64,000 nucleotides of DNA from JAFGVL01 sp964546015. Its GTDB lineage: Bacteria > Bacteroidota > Bacteroidia > Bacteroidales > Paludibacteraceae. The stretch is taken from the NCBI GenBank assembly GCA_964546015.1, contig CAZJHO010000005.1, positions 132,984 to 196,983 on the forward strand, written 5' to 3'. How positions within the stretch are numbered: position 1 is the stretch's first letter; the number at the start of each line of letters is the position of its first letter. Made by a program: the position numbers and the translations under genes. Positions 7,772 through 17,414 of the stretch are shown piece by piece. The notes under the pieces were generated by a model, which was given only the letters and a program-made list of their open reading frames with translations, ran no database searches and was not told the origin of the DNA.

Positions 7772-8425
7772 ATGAATAAACACGAAGAATTAAACCGGTA
7801 TTGGGAAACCGAAATCAGACCCCAATTAGACCCTTTGCATAGCGCAGAAGGCGATTTACTGTATTATGTGTTTCAAACGCCCTATCGTTTTCAGCCCGAA
7901 TTGCTGATTGTAGGTATAAATCCGGGTGGCGATTACAAAGATGTACCTTTCCTGAAAAGAGAAAAAAATTGGTACACAGAGAAAACAAGAGAACCGCGAA
8001 GTTTTAATGACATTATTTGCAGTGTTTTCGGATACGGGAAAAACGACAAATTGTTTAATCTGTTGGAAAATGCCGTTGGTACGAACAGGATTTTTTTCAA
8101 TTCGGGAAGTGTCGAAAAATTGAAAAGAAAAGGAACAGCAAACGAAATGATAAGAAAATGCGTGAAAATTGCAGACAATCTGGTAGATAATTTTATCCAG
8201 CCCAAACGGATTGTATGTCTTGGCGTTCCCCCTTTCGATGGAACGAAAAATAAAGAAAAACAAATAGAACAACCCATTGCAGGCTTGGCATTAAAAAAGT
8301 CGTACAGAGGGGAAATTCCTGTGTATTTCATTCCAAATCCAAGCAGATTAAACATTAATCGGTATTACAGCCCAGAGCAAATCGCTCAATATCAACACTA
8401 TTTTGAACAGGAATTTTTAGAATAG
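7772..8425 (+). CDS. Uracil-DNA-glycosylase-like protein
   Basis: A 217-residue protein without a signal peptide. LLIVGINPGGDY (about 48-59) has the form of the water-activating motif A of the UDG superfamily (MUG-type GINPG), and YFIPNPSRLNINRYYS near the C-terminus sits where the DNA-intercalating HPS-type loop would be. The region between (RIFFNSGSVEKLK, PKRIVCLGVPPF) also fits the alternating strands of that fold. I infer a UDG-like fold; base-excision activity is not shown, since key residues vary between families. It is followed 7 bp later by the LRR gene. Confidence 0.6.
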   Translation: MNKHEELNRYWETEIRPQLDPLHSAEGDLLYYVFQTPYRFQPELLIVGINPGGDYKDVPFLKREKNWYTEKTREPRSFNDIICSVFGYGKNDKLFNLLENAVGTNRIFFNSGSVEKLKRKGTANEMIRKCVKIADNLVDNFIQPKRIVCLGVPPFDGTKNKEKQIEQPIAGLALKKSYRGEIPVYFIPNPSRLNINRYYSPEQIAQYQHYFEQEFLE

Positions 8426-8432
8426 TAAAACA

Positions 8433-9617
8433 ATGAAAAAACTAACATTATTATTCGCAGCATTGATGCTGACAACGGCAGGTGCATTTGCCCAATGTGA
8501 CCTAAGACTATTTAACTCGTCTTCAAATACCGCCTTTTGCCTTTTTGGTGGAACACTTACTATTGGCGTTAAAGGAAGTGGAGCAGGAGTAATGACGGAT
8601 TGGACAGGAAATGGGTCGTCAACACCACCTTGGTATAGCACTCGTGAACGCATTACAAATGTAGTTGTCCAAAACGGTGTAACTCACATTGGAAGTTGTG
8701 CGTTTATGTATTCTCCCGAACTAACTTCTGCAACTATTGCTCCAAGTGTTCGTTCAATTGGAGGGGGAACTTTTATGCAGTGCAGCAAATTGACTTCTGT
8801 AATTATTGCCGAAGGCGTTAAAACGATTGGGAGTGCGTTTCAAGGTTGTACTTCTCTGCCTTCTATCACTATTCCCTCAACTGTTACCACATTTGAAGGA
8901 ACTGTGTTTGCCAATTGCAAGGCTCTTACATCTATAACCATTTATGCAAAACAACCGCCAACAGTGAGTATTGCCATTGCCACTATGTTTTTAAATTTAA
9001 CTTTAAGCGACATTACGCTTTATGTCCCTGCGGAATCAATAGATTTGTATCAAGCCAAAGCGTGGAAAAAATTTAATATTGTGGCAACCTCAACCGTAAC
9101 TCCTTCGGATAATGGCACAGCTACCATCACTTGGCAACGCTACGAACAATCCGAAGGCGGCTATCGCATTGTCATTTACAGCGATGCCGCGCGCACAACC
9201 GCTATCCGCGAGTTGGTGTTCGATGCTGCCGGTAATTTGATAAGCGATACCAATTTGCGCTCGGCAGGTGCGCCTTTCAGTTATATGGTAACAGGGTTAG
9301 ACGGCAATACAAAGTATTTTTATACCCTCGAATATCTCGGCGCGGGCGGTGCGCCGCTGTTTAGCACAGACAGCGAGTTCACTACGCTTGGTTCAAGCAC
9401 CGGCACAAACAATACACAGGCAGCTCTCGTTACCGTTTCCCCCAACCCAACCACAGGGATAGTAAATATCTCGCAAGAGGCTGAAATCAAAGTTTATACC
9501 CCGCAGGGAGCTTTGTTGCTGCAAACGGTTGGTAATCAAGTGAATTTATCGGCTTATCCGCAAGGTGTTTATTTCTTGCAAATAGATGGACAACCTGTGA
9601 AAGTGATAAAGCAATAG
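8433..9617 (+). CDS. Type IX-secreted BspA-like leucine-rich-repeat protein
   Basis: A 394-residue surface or secreted protein. A signal peptide (MKKLTLLFAALMLTTAGAFA) is followed by four or so LRR_5/BspA units from about residue 70 (ITNVVVQNGVTHIGSCAFMY, LTSATIAPSVRSIGGGTFMQ, LTSVIIAEGVKTIGSAFQGC, LPSITIPSTVTTFEGTVFAN). Then comes a fibronectin-III-like domain (ATITWQRYEQSEGGYRIVIY) and a C-terminal type A sorting domain (VSPNPTTGIVNIS to GVYFLQIDGQPVKVIKQ) that sends it through the type IX system. BspA-like repeats usually serve in adhesion. The end of the repeat array and the FnIII domain are noticeably richer in G+C than the flanks. Confidence 0.85.
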   Translation: MKKLTLLFAALMLTTAGAFAQCDLRLFNSSSNTAFCLFGGTLTIGVKGSGAGVMTDWTGNGSSTPPWYSTRERITNVVVQNGVTHIGSCAFMYSPELTSATIAPSVRSIGGGTFMQCSKLTSVIIAEGVKTIGSAFQGCTSLPSITIPSTVTTFEGTVFANCKALTSITIYAKQPPTVSIAIATMFLNLTLSDITLYVPAESIDLYQAKAWKKFNIVATSTVTPSDNGTATITWQRYEQSEGGYRIVIYSDAARTTAIRELVFDAAGNLISDTNLRSAGAPFSYMVTGLDGNTKYFYTLEYLGAGGAPLFSTDSEFTTLGSSTGTNNTQAALVTVSPNPTTGIVNISQEAEIKVYTPQGALLLQTVGNQVNLSAYPQGVYFLQIDGQPVKVIKQ

Positions 9618-9682
9618 AACAAGTTACAAATGATATAAAATGCCCCGCTAACGCAATCTTGCAAATCGTACAATAAATAGAA

Positions 9683-9720
9683 ACGCCGAAACTCTTTTGT
9701 GGGTTTCGGCGTGTTTATTA
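9683..9720 (+). terminator. Terminator of the LRR gene
   Basis: ACGCCGAAAC (9683-9692) and GTTTCGGCGT (9703-9712) form a perfect 10-bp stem with a 10-nt loop, followed by GTTTATTATTTTTT. Confidence 0.75.
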
Positions 9721-9721
9721 T

Positions 9722-9783
9722 TTTTTATGGTTATAACCATAAAAATTTTGAAATTTATCACTATATTTGTGGTCGTAACCATA
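9722..9783 (+). promoter_or_regulatory. Palindromic operators around the ATPase promoter
   Basis: A perfect 24-bp palindrome centred on GGTTATAACC (9722-9745) is followed by a -7 box TATATTTG (9762-9769) and a second, imperfect copy of the same site (TGTGGTCGTAACCATA, 9768-9783) overlapping the box and the expected start site. No -33 box at the proper spacing is seen. The arrangement suggests repression of the ATPase gene by a dimeric regulator. Confidence 0.55.
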
Positions 9784-9796
9784 AAAAGTTTCAGAA

Positions 9797-10999
9797 ATGA
9801 TAAACAGAAACGCATACATAAAACAGATAAAGCCATTTTTTGGCAAACCGCAAGTAAAGATACTTACAGGCATTCGGCGCAGTGGCAAATCTACGGTGCT
9901 GAAAATGTTGCAGAAAGAACTGCTTGCGAGCGGCATTTCGCAGGAACAGATTATTTTGCTGAATTTTGAGAGTTTTGAGCATGCGGAACTCACTATGGCA
10001 AAGCAACTCTACGCTTTTTTGAAAGAAAAATTTACAAAAAACGAAAAATTTTACCTGCTTTTTGACGAAATTCAAGAAGTGGAAAATTGGGAAAAATTGA
10101 TCAATTCACTGCTGGTCGATTTTGATGTAGATGTGTATATTACCGGTTCAAACTCGCATTTATTGTCGTCTGAATTTGCTACTTTTCTTGCCGGGCGTTA
10201 TGTGGAAATTCCAATTTTTACGCTTTCGTTCAATGAATTTTTGGATTTCCGACAACACTATTTTCCCAACGAAACTGGCAGTCTTTTTGAAAAATACCTG
10301 CGTTTTGGGGGCTTTCCTGTTATTCACACAGCCGATTATTCACTCGAAACGGCTTACAAAGTGGTGTACGATATTTATTCGTCGGTCATTTTACGCGACA
10401 CCATCCAACGCAACAAAATTCGCGATATTGAGCTGTTGGAAAGGGTTGTAAAATATGCTTTCGATAATATCGGCAACACTTTTTCGGGTAAAAATGTAGC
10501 TGATTTTTTTAAAAGTCAGCAGCGAAAAATCGACATCAACACCGTGTATAACTACCTGAATGCTCTCGAAAGCGCGTTTATTCTCTACCGTGTGCCTCGC
10601 TACGATATTAAGGGCAGGGAAATTCTGAAAACACAGGAAAAATACTATGTAGGTGATATTTCGCTGCTGTATGCCACGATGGGTTTTCGCGACAGAATGA
10701 TAAGCGGAATACTTGAGAATTTAATTTTACTTGAATTAAAATATAGAGGTTATCAGGTATTTATTGGGAAAAACGACACGCGCGAAATTGATTTCATCGG
10801 TGAGAAGAAAGGCGAGAGAATCTACATTCAAGTTGCTTATAAATTGGACAGCAAACAAACCGTCGACCGTGAATTTTCGCCACTTCTGGCAATAGACGAC
10901 CATTATCCGAAATATGTTGTAACGATGGACGAATTTTGGAAAGATAATATCGAAGGCATTAAACATTTGCATATTTCTGATTTTTTGAAAAATATATAA
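9797..10999 (+). CDS. AAA-family ATPase with DUF4143 domain
   Basis: A 400-residue protein. The N-terminal AAA_14 ATPase domain has Walker A GIRRSGKS (25-32), Walker B YLLFDEIQEVENW (about 86-98) and the sensor-like YITGSNSHLLSSE. The C-terminal DUF4143 part contains a PD-(D/E)XK-like end, with ILENLILLELKYRGYQVFIG followed by REIDFIGEK and the strand IYIQVAYKL. This family is very common and variable in Bacteroidetes and archaea, and its cellular role is not settled. The gene stands alone behind its own palindromic operators and is set off by a terminator on its left, fitting a mobile or accessory single-gene unit. Confidence 0.88.
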   Translation: MINRNAYIKQIKPFFGKPQVKILTGIRRSGKSTVLKMLQKELLASGISQEQIILLNFESFEHAELTMAKQLYAFLKEKFTKNEKFYLLFDEIQEVENWEKLINSLLVDFDVDVYITGSNSHLLSSEFATFLAGRYVEIPIFTLSFNEFLDFRQHYFPNETGSLFEKYLRFGGFPVIHTADYSLETAYKVVYDIYSSVILRDTIQRNKIRDIELLERVVKYAFDNIGNTFSGKNVADFFKSQQRKIDINTVYNYLNALESAFILYRVPRYDIKGREILKTQEKYYVGDISLLYATMGFRDRMISGILENLILLELKYRGYQVFIGKNDTREIDFIGEKKGERIYIQVAYKLDSKQTVDREFSPLLAIDDHYPKYVVTMDEFWKDNIEGIKHLHISDFLKNI

Positions 11000-11088
11000 A
11001 TAGCAGCTGTTCGCGCTGGGGCTGTGCCTTGTGTTAAAAAAAAGTGTAGAAATATTTAGCAACAATAAATAAAAAGACAAATTCTTCT

Positions 11089-14000
11089 TTAGATAATTTT
11101 ACCTCTATTATTTTCTTCCACCCATTTGCGAGCGTTTACAAACACTTCAATCCAAGGGGTGATTTGGTCGCTGTTTTTGCGGTCGGCAGGGTATAGCGGC
11201 CATTGCCAAGGGAAAATAGAACGCTCCAAATGCGGCATCATAGCCAAGTGGCGACCGTCTGCTGAGCAAATTCCAGCTACATTATAATTTGAGCCATTCG
11301 GATTCGAAGGATAACCTTCGTATGTATAATTGGCAATGATATTGTATTCATTTTCTGCTTTTGGCAAGTGGAATTTTCCTTCGCCATGAGCAATCCAAAT
11401 GCCTAACTTACTTCCTGATAATGAGCCAAATAATACCGAATTATTTTGAGGAATAGTTAATCCTACAAAGTTCGATTCAAACTTATGCGAGTTATTATGC
11501 AGCATGCGTGGACGCTCATCGTGCTCAGGGTTTAACAAGTTCAGTTCTACCATTAACTGGCAACCGTTGCAAATACCCAAACTCAATGTATCGGGACGGG
11601 CATAGAAACTTTCCAATGTTTTTTTTGCTTTTTCGTTGTAAAGAAATCCACCTGCCCAACCTTTGGCAGAGCCGAGCACATCGGAATTGGAGAACCCACC
11701 GCAGAAAACGATAAAGTTTATATCTTCCAGCGTTTCGCGACCCGAAGTGAGGTCGGTCATGTGTACATCTTTTACATCGAAGCCGGCAAGATAAAGCGAG
11801 TAAGCCATTTCACGCTCGCCGTTTGTTCCTTTTTCGCGGATAATAGCAGCACGGATTCCCGATTTATCTTCACGGTCTTGTGTAATACCGTATTGCGAGA
11901 ATTTCCCTTTAAAATTTTTGTTGAAAGAATAGGTCAAAGGTTGTTTGCTATAGTTTTCATAACGCTCTTTAGCACATGCTTCGCCGCTTTGTTTTCTATC
12001 CAAAAGGTAAGATGAGTTATACCACAAATTGCGTAAGTTATCAATGTCAAACGACAATTTTTCTCCATCTTTATTGATGGTGATAGTGCGTTCTTGACAA
12101 GGCTTGGCAATTACGGCGTAACCGATGCCATTACATTCAAGAACGGCACGAACTTCTTTTTTATCTTTTACTTGAATTAATATCCCCGGATTTTCAGCAA
12201 ACAGGATTTTTACCAAATCTTCTTCCTCAATACCATCCAGATTTACATTTAATCCGCCTTGCGTGTTGGCAAAAGTCATTTCAAGTAATGCGGTAAGTAG
12301 TCCGCCTGATGAAATATCGTGTCCGGAAAGGATTAATCCTTCGTTGATTAAATCTTGTACGGTATTAAATGCTTCGCGGAAATATTCCGGATAACGCACG
12401 GTTGGTGCTTCATCTCCCAGTTTATTAAGAATTTGCGCCAATGACGAACCACCCAATTTATGATTGTCAAACGAGAAATCAATATGGAAAATGGCAGTTT
12501 CAGGATCGTTTACCAGCACAGGACTAACCACTTTTTTTACATCAGACACTTCGCCTCCGGCAGAAATAATAACAGTTCCGGGTGCGAAAACACGCTCCTC
12601 ACCATATTTCTGCGTCATAGATAATGAATCTTTTCCGGTCGGGATGTTGATGCCGAGTTCGCAAGCAAATTCGCTGCAAGCTTCGACAGCTTTGTAAAGG
12701 CGAGCATCTTCGCCCGGATTTTTACATGGCCACATCCAGTTGGCACTAAGCGAAACGCTGTTTAATCCGTCAGTTAACGGTGCCCAGATAATATTAGTCA
12801 ATGCTTCGGAGATTGCTAGGATGGATCCCGATTGTGGATTAATCATAGCTGCTAACGGCGCATGACCAATAGAGGTTGCTAATCCGGCTTTACCACGATA
12901 GTCGAGAGCCACCACACCACAATTGTTGAGCGGCAATTGCAATTCACCGGCACATTGTTGCATAGCAATTTTTCCGGTTACCGAACGGTCAACTTTATTG
13001 GTTAACCAATCTTTACACGCAACCGATTCAATCTGAAGTATTTGCTCGATATAGTTGGAGATATTTTCTTTTTGAGTAATGACAGGAGCAAAACTTTCTT
13101 TTACCGTGTTATCAGTGATCACTGTGCGCGGCGGCTTTCCAATCATATACTCGAGTTTAAGGTCGATAGGTCGTTGCCCGTCAGCTTGCTCGAAAGTAAA
13201 TTGCATATCGCCTTTGGTTTCGCCTACTACATACATTGGCGAACGCTCACGCTCGGCAATTTTGCGGATGTGTTCTATATCTTTTTCGTTTATCAAAAGT
13301 CCCATACGCTCTTGACTTTCGTTACCGATAATTTCTTTGGCAGAAAGCGTTGGATCGCCGATTGGCAGTTGCGACATATCAATTTTTCCCCCTGTGGCTT
13401 CCACTAATTCGGACAAGCAATTGAGGTGTCCTCCCGCGCCGTGGTCGTGAATAGAAACAATTGGGTTGTTATCACTTTCGGCTAAAGCACGGATTACATT
13501 TGCTGCACGCTTTTGCATCTCAGGGTTGGCGCGTTGCACAGCATTTAGTTCGATAGCATTAGAGTATTGACCTGTTTCGACAGATGAAACAGCTCCCCCG
13601 CCCATGCCGATGCGGTAATTGTCGCCACCCATTACAACGACTTTTTGTCCCGGTTCGGGTGTGCCTTTAAGACTGTCGCTCATTTTTCCGTAACCGATGC
13701 CGCCTGCAAGCATGATTACCTTGTCGTAACCGTATTTTTTATCGTTTTCGGTATGTTCGAAAGTGAGGACTGAACCACAAATAAGCGGCTGCCCGAATTT
13801 ATTACCAAAATCGCTAGCTCCGTTCGAAGCTTTTATTAAGATTTGTTCAGGAGTTTGGTATAGCCAGTTGCGGGCAATCAAATTCTTTTCCCATTCATGT
13901 TGAGGCGAAGTGCGAGGATAGGAAGTCATGTAAACTGCCGTTCCCGCTAATGGGAGAGAAGCTTTACCTCCGCCCAGACGGTCGCGGATTTCGCCGCCTG

Positions 14001-14790
14001 TTCCGGTTGCAGCACCGTTAAAAGGTTCAACGGTGGTTGGGAAATTGTGCGTTTCGGCTTTGAGCGAAAGCACCGATTTTATTTTTTTTACTTGGAAATA
14101 ATCGGATGTTTCAGCTGAAGCAGGTGAAAATTGTTCGATTTCCGGTCCGGCATTGAAAGCTACATTGTCTTTGTAAGCAGAAACTAATCGATTTGGATTT
14201 TCTTCCGAAGTTCTTTTTATCAGTTTAAATAAAGAAGATTCTTTTTCTTCACCGTCAATAATGTACTGACCGTTAAAGATTTTATGGCGGCAGTGCTCCG
14301 AGTTAACTTGTGAAAAACCAAACACTTCGCTGTCAGTTAGTTTTCGACCTATTTTTTTGACAATGTCATTCAGATATTCGATTTCATCCTCGCTTAAAGC
14401 TAAGCCTTCTTGCTTGTTGTAAGCTGCAATATCGTCGATGTAAATAATCGGATCCGGTTTCTTATCGATGGTGAAAATGGTTTGATTCAAGTTGCTGTAT
14501 TTTTGTTGCAACATGGGGTCAAACTCCACTTTTTCATGCATTTGAAAGTATTCTTCGATACGGGCAATACCTGCAATTCCCATGTTTTGGGTGATTTCTA
14601 CCGCGTTGGTACTCCAAGGGGTAATCATTTCGCGGCGTGGACCGACGAATTGTCCTTCGAGGCTATCGTGTCCTAAATACTCAGCTTCACCAAAAAGCCA
14701 AATAAGTTTGTTAATGTCTTCTTGATTAATGTTTTGCGTAGCATCTACAGCTAAAATTCTCGTTTCAGGTGTACGGAAGAAATGAATCAT
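11089..14790 (-). CDS. purL: Phosphoribosylformylglycinamidine synthase, large single-chain type
   Basis: At 1233 residues this is the long PurL that makes FGAM in purine synthesis, using glutamine and ATP. In order: an N-terminal PurS-like part, the linker, two AIRS-like halves (SLKAETHNFPTTVEPFNGAATGTGGEIRD; VSIHDHGAGGHLNCLSELVE) and the C-terminal class I glutaminase with Cys in LSLGICNGCQLM and the His-Glu pair in MMPHLERSIFPWQWPLY. All catalytic residues I can place are intact. Read leftwards, a -7 box TATCTTTG (14889-14882) lies about 90 bp before the start codon; no -33 box is evident. Confidence 0.97.
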   Translation of the reverse strand: MIHFFRTPETRILAVDATQNINQEDINKLIWLFGEAEYLGHDSLEGQFVGPRREMITPWSTNAVEITQNMGIAGIARIEEYFQMHEKVEFDPMLQQKYSNLNQTIFTIDKKPDPIIYIDDIAAYNKQEGLALSEDEIEYLNDIVKKIGRKLTDSEVFGFSQVNSEHCRHKIFNGQYIIDGEEKESSLFKLIKRTSEENPNRLVSAYKDNVAFNAGPEIEQFSPASAETSDYFQVKKIKSVLSLKAETHNFPTTVEPFNGAATGTGGEIRDRLGGGKASLPLAGTAVYMTSYPRTSPQHEWEKNLIARNWLYQTPEQILIKASNGASDFGNKFGQPLICGSVLTFEHTENDKKYGYDKVIMLAGGIGYGKMSDSLKGTPEPGQKVVVMGGDNYRIGMGGGAVSSVETGQYSNAIELNAVQRANPEMQKRAANVIRALAESDNNPIVSIHDHGAGGHLNCLSELVEATGGKIDMSQLPIGDPTLSAKEIIGNESQERMGLLINEKDIEHIRKIAERERSPMYVVGETKGDMQFTFEQADGQRPIDLKLEYMIGKPPRTVITDNTVKESFAPVITQKENISNYIEQILQIESVACKDWLTNKVDRSVTGKIAMQQCAGELQLPLNNCGVVALDYRGKAGLATSIGHAPLAAMINPQSGSILAISEALTNIIWAPLTDGLNSVSLSANWMWPCKNPGEDARLYKAVEACSEFACELGINIPTGKDSLSMTQKYGEERVFAPGTVIISAGGEVSDVKKVVSPVLVNDPETAIFHIDFSFDNHKLGGSSLAQILNKLGDEAPTVRYPEYFREAFNTVQDLINEGLILSGHDISSGGLLTALLEMTFANTQGGLNVNLDGIEEEDLVKILFAENPGILIQVKDKKEVRAVLECNGIGYAVIAKPCQERTITINKDGEKLSFDIDNLRNLWYNSSYLLDRKQSGEACAKERYENYSKQPLTYSFNKNFKGKFSQYGITQDREDKSGIRAAIIREKGTNGEREMAYSLYLAGFDVKDVHMTDLTSGRETLEDINFIVFCGGFSNSDVLGSAKGWAGGFLYNEKAKKTLESFYARPDTLSLGICNGCQLMVELNLLNPEHDERPRMLHNNSHKFESNFVGLTIPQNNSVLFGSLSGSKLGIWIAHGEGKFHLPKAENEYNIIANYTYEGYPSNPNGSNYNVAGICSADGRHLAMMPHLERSIFPWQWPLYPADRKNSDQITPWIEVFVNARKWVEENNRGKII

Positions 14791-14881
14791 AAAAAGATTT
14801 ACTATTTAATTCCCGTTGGTCATTGACCTTCGGTTGACAATTTAAATTGCTATTTCTCAACGGCAAATTTTTCAATGTTTG

Positions 14882-14889
14882 CAAAGATA
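14882..14889 (-). promoter_or_regulatory. Possible -7 box for purL
   Basis: TATCTTTG on the minus strand fits TAnnTTTG. There is no TTG at the expected 19-nt spacing, so support is partial. Confidence 0.4.
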
Positions 14890-14934
14890 CAACAGAATTA
14901 GGAAAATAGGAATAAAGCGTCTTAACAAATAAAA

Positions 14935-16281
14935 TTATTCTTCGTTTCTTATTTTTCGACAAACAATAATTAACGCAATAGTTACAACTATTGCAGAAAG
15001 AGTATCTGCAATGGGCATAGAATACCAAACGCCATTGAGTCCTAAAGAGTGAGGTAGTATCAGTATTGCCGGAATTAAGAAAATTACTTGACGGGTAAGG
15101 CTTAGAAAAATAGAAATTTTTGCTTTTCCGATAGCTTGAAAAAAGTTTACCGCAACCATTTGGAATCCAACTAAGAAAAAAACAGCCATAACATGATGTA
15201 AACCGTTGGAAGAAAGCTGAATCAATTCACTATCCCGGGTGAAAATTCGTATCGGGAGTTCGGGTGCAATAAGGGCAAATAAAAATCCCAATGTTGTAAT
15301 AATGGTTCCTGCTATCATTCCATAATTCAAAGTTTTAAACATTCTGTCGTATTTTTTTGCCCCATAGTTAAAGCCCACAATAGGTTGCATTCCTTGATTT
15401 ATTCCGATAATAGTAAGCGCCAACATCATTAATAAACTATTAATAATGCCCCATGCTCCGATGGCTAAATCACCACCATAAAATTTCAAGCTATGGTTGA
15501 TTAGAATATTAATTACACTTGCGGTTATTTGCATCAGAAAAGGTGATAATCCGATTGAAAAAATAGAAAGAATAATTGTTCGGTTGAGTTGGAAATTACT
15601 TTTTTTGAAACGAACCAAACTGTTTTTTTGAAAGAAGTGGTGCATGACTAAGACACAAGTCATAAACATACTGATAACCGTTGCGATGGCGGCTCCACGA
15701 ATACCAAGATCGAGTGCGAAAATGAAAATCGGGTCTAAGATAACATTTAGTACAGCTCCTGAAGCCATAATTAACATTGCTTTGGTTGGATAACCCGAAG
15801 CACGCATCATATTACTATAACCAAAAGAAATGGTGGCAAAAATCTGTCCGGGAATAATGATTTCCATAAATTCGCGGGCATATGGAATAGTCTCCGAAGT
15901 TCCCCCCAAAGCCATCAGTATTTCGTCCAAGAAAATAAATCCGATGGTATATACAACCAGCGAAATACCAATACTTAGTACCATTGCGTTGCCTAGTACA
16001 TTTTCAGCTTTAGCAATGTTTCGTTGTCCGATAAGGATAGAAATACGAGCCGAAGAACCTGCCCCGATAAGCATACCGAATGCCCCGAAAATTACCATTA
16101 ATGGCAAAGTAAGTGCTAATCCTGTAATAGCCATCGGTCCTACGCCTTGACCAATAAAAGCCCTGTCAATTATATTGTACAAGGCATTTGAAATAGTACC
16201 GATAATGGCTGGAGTTGAATATTTTATCAGCAATTTGCTGATGCTGTCGTGTTCTAACTGATGTGAAATCTGATTACTCAT
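14935..16281 (-). CDS. MATE-family multidrug/cation efflux transporter
   Basis: A 448-residue inner-membrane protein with about 12 hydrophobic segments and the two homologous halves of the MATE family (LLIKYSTPAIIGTISNALYNIIDRAFIGQGVGPMAI in the first; LSPFLMQITASVINILINHSLKFYGG in the second; GINQGMQPIVGFNYGA). Such proteins export drugs or metabolites against Na+ or H+. The frame can be extended to a TTG at 16302, but that runs into the terminator of the upstream sigma gene, so the ATG 16281 (MSNQISHQL) is chosen. It lies downstream of rpoD on the same strand. The substrate is unknown. Confidence 0.9.
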   Translation of the reverse strand: MSNQISHQLEHDSISKLLIKYSTPAIIGTISNALYNIIDRAFIGQGVGPMAITGLALTLPLMVIFGAFGMLIGAGSSARISILIGQRNIAKAENVLGNAMVLSIGISLVVYTIGFIFLDEILMALGGTSETIPYAREFMEIIIPGQIFATISFGYSNMMRASGYPTKAMLIMASGAVLNVILDPIFIFALDLGIRGAAIATVISMFMTCVLVMHHFFQKNSLVRFKKSNFQLNRTIILSIFSIGLSPFLMQITASVINILINHSLKFYGGDLAIGAWGIINSLLMMLALTIIGINQGMQPIVGFNYGAKKYDRMFKTLNYGMIAGTIITTLGFLFALIAPELPIRIFTRDSELIQLSSNGLHHVMAVFFLVGFQMVAVNFFQAIGKAKISIFLSLTRQVIFLIPAILILPHSLGLNGVWYSMPIADTLSAIVVTIALIIVCRKIRNEE

Positions 16282-16300
16282 CACATACTTCTTTACTAAC

Positions 16301-16328
16301 AAAAAAGAGTACCATCAGTACTCTTTTT
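16301..16328 (-). terminator. Terminator after the sigma factor gene
   Basis: AAAAAGAGTAC and GTACTCTTTTT form a perfect 11-bp stem around CATCA. On the minus strand the stem is followed by a T run, so it ends the rpoD transcript before the MATE gene. Confidence 0.8.
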
Positions 16329-16334
16329 CTTTCT

Positions 16335-17195
16335 TTATCCTAAATAACTTTTTAATAATTTGCTTTTGGAACTGCTCCGTAAGCGTCGAATCGCTTTTTC
16401 TTTTATTTGTCGAACACGCTCGCGGGTAAGACCAAATTTATCTCCGATTTCTTCCAAGGTCATTTCTTGATAGCCAATGCCGAAGAACATTTTAATAATT
16501 TCACTTTCTCTATCTGTGAGGGTTGATAGGGATCTGTCAATCTCTTTTGATAACGATTCGTTAATTAATGAACGATCGGCATTTGGAGAATCGTCGTTTA
16601 CAAGGACATCTAACAAACTGTTATCTTCTCCTTCAACAAATGGAGCATCAACAGAAATGTGCCTGCCGGATACTTTAAGTGTATCGGCAATTTTTTCAAC
16701 AGGAATTTCGAGTTGCTCTGCTAATTCATCCGGCGATGGTTTACGCTCGTTTTCTTGTTCAAATTTCGAAAATGCTTTGTTGATTTTATTAAGGGAACCG
16801 ACTTGGTTCAAAGGCAAGCGCACAATCCGGGATTGCTCTGCCAATGCCTGTAAAATGGATTGACGAATCCACCAAACTGCATAAGAAATAAATTTAAAAC
16901 CGCGGGTTTCGTCAAATTTTTCGGCAGCTTTGATTAATCCTAAATTTCCTTCATTGATAAGATCCGGTAAACTTAATCCTTGATTTTGGTATTGCTTAGC
17001 AACGGAAACGACAAAACGGAGGTTTGCACGCGTTAATTTTTCAAGAGCCCGACGATCACCTTTTCGAATGCGTTGAGCCAATTCTACCTCTTCTTCTACA
17101 GTAATAAGGTCTTCGCGACCTATTTCTTGCAAGTACTTATCTAACGATGCGCTCTCGCGGTTGGTAATGGATTTGGTAATCTTTAACTGTCTCAT
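16335..17195 (-). CDS. rpoD: Primary RNA polymerase sigma factor
   Basis: A 286-residue sigma-70. It lacks the long N-terminal region 1.1 of enterobacterial RpoD, as the primary sigma of Bacteroidetes does. Region 1.2 is ASLDKYLQEIGREDLIT, region 2 includes LRFVVSVAKQYQNQGLSLPDLINEGNLGLIKAAEKFDETRGFKFISYAVWWIRQSI, region 3 follows, and region 4.2 is the helix-turn-helix MTLEEIGDKFGLTRERVRQIKEKAIRRLR. This is the factor that reads the TTG-N19-TAnnTTTG promoters found across the window. It has such a promoter itself (17218-17247). Confidence 0.93.
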   Translation of the reverse strand: MRQLKITKSITNRESASLDKYLQEIGREDLITVEEEVELAQRIRKGDRRALEKLTRANLRFVVSVAKQYQNQGLSLPDLINEGNLGLIKAAEKFDETRGFKFISYAVWWIRQSILQALAEQSRIVRLPLNQVGSLNKINKAFSKFEQENERKPSPDELAEQLEIPVEKIADTLKVSGRHISVDAPFVEGEDNSLLDVLVNDDSPNADRSLINESLSKEIDRSLSTLTDRESEIIKMFFGIGYQEMTLEEIGDKFGLTRERVRQIKEKAIRRLRSSSKSKLLKSYLG

Positions 17196-17217
17196 AGTCG
17201 AAAGAAATTTAAGCTTG

Positions 17218-17247
17218 CAAAGTTACTACTATTATTGTAAAAAACAA
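17218..17247 (-). promoter_or_regulatory. Promoter of rpoD
   Basis: On the minus strand TTG (17247-17245), 19 nt and TAACTTTG (17225-17218) match the Bacteroidetes consensus. The start codon is about 22 bp past the -7 box. Confidence 0.75.
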
Positions 17248-17392
17248 CTTTTATTTTTAATGTCATTGAGAACAAATTTTTAGAATTGAACAATCGAAAA
17301 CAACTTCTGTATTTATAACAAAGAAAATAGTAAAATGTTTTCTAAAATGAAATAAAAATTTCCTACAAAATATTTTTCTCAGAAATAAATTT

Positions 17393-17400
17393 TACCTTTG
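17393..17400 (+). promoter_or_regulatory. -7 box upstream of the cobalamin riboswitch
   Basis: TACCTTTG fits TAnnTTTG and would start transcription near 17407, at the 5' edge of the aptamer. The -33 position is T-rich without a clear TTG. Confidence 0.5.
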
Positions 17401-17414
17401 TCCTAGTATTTGGT

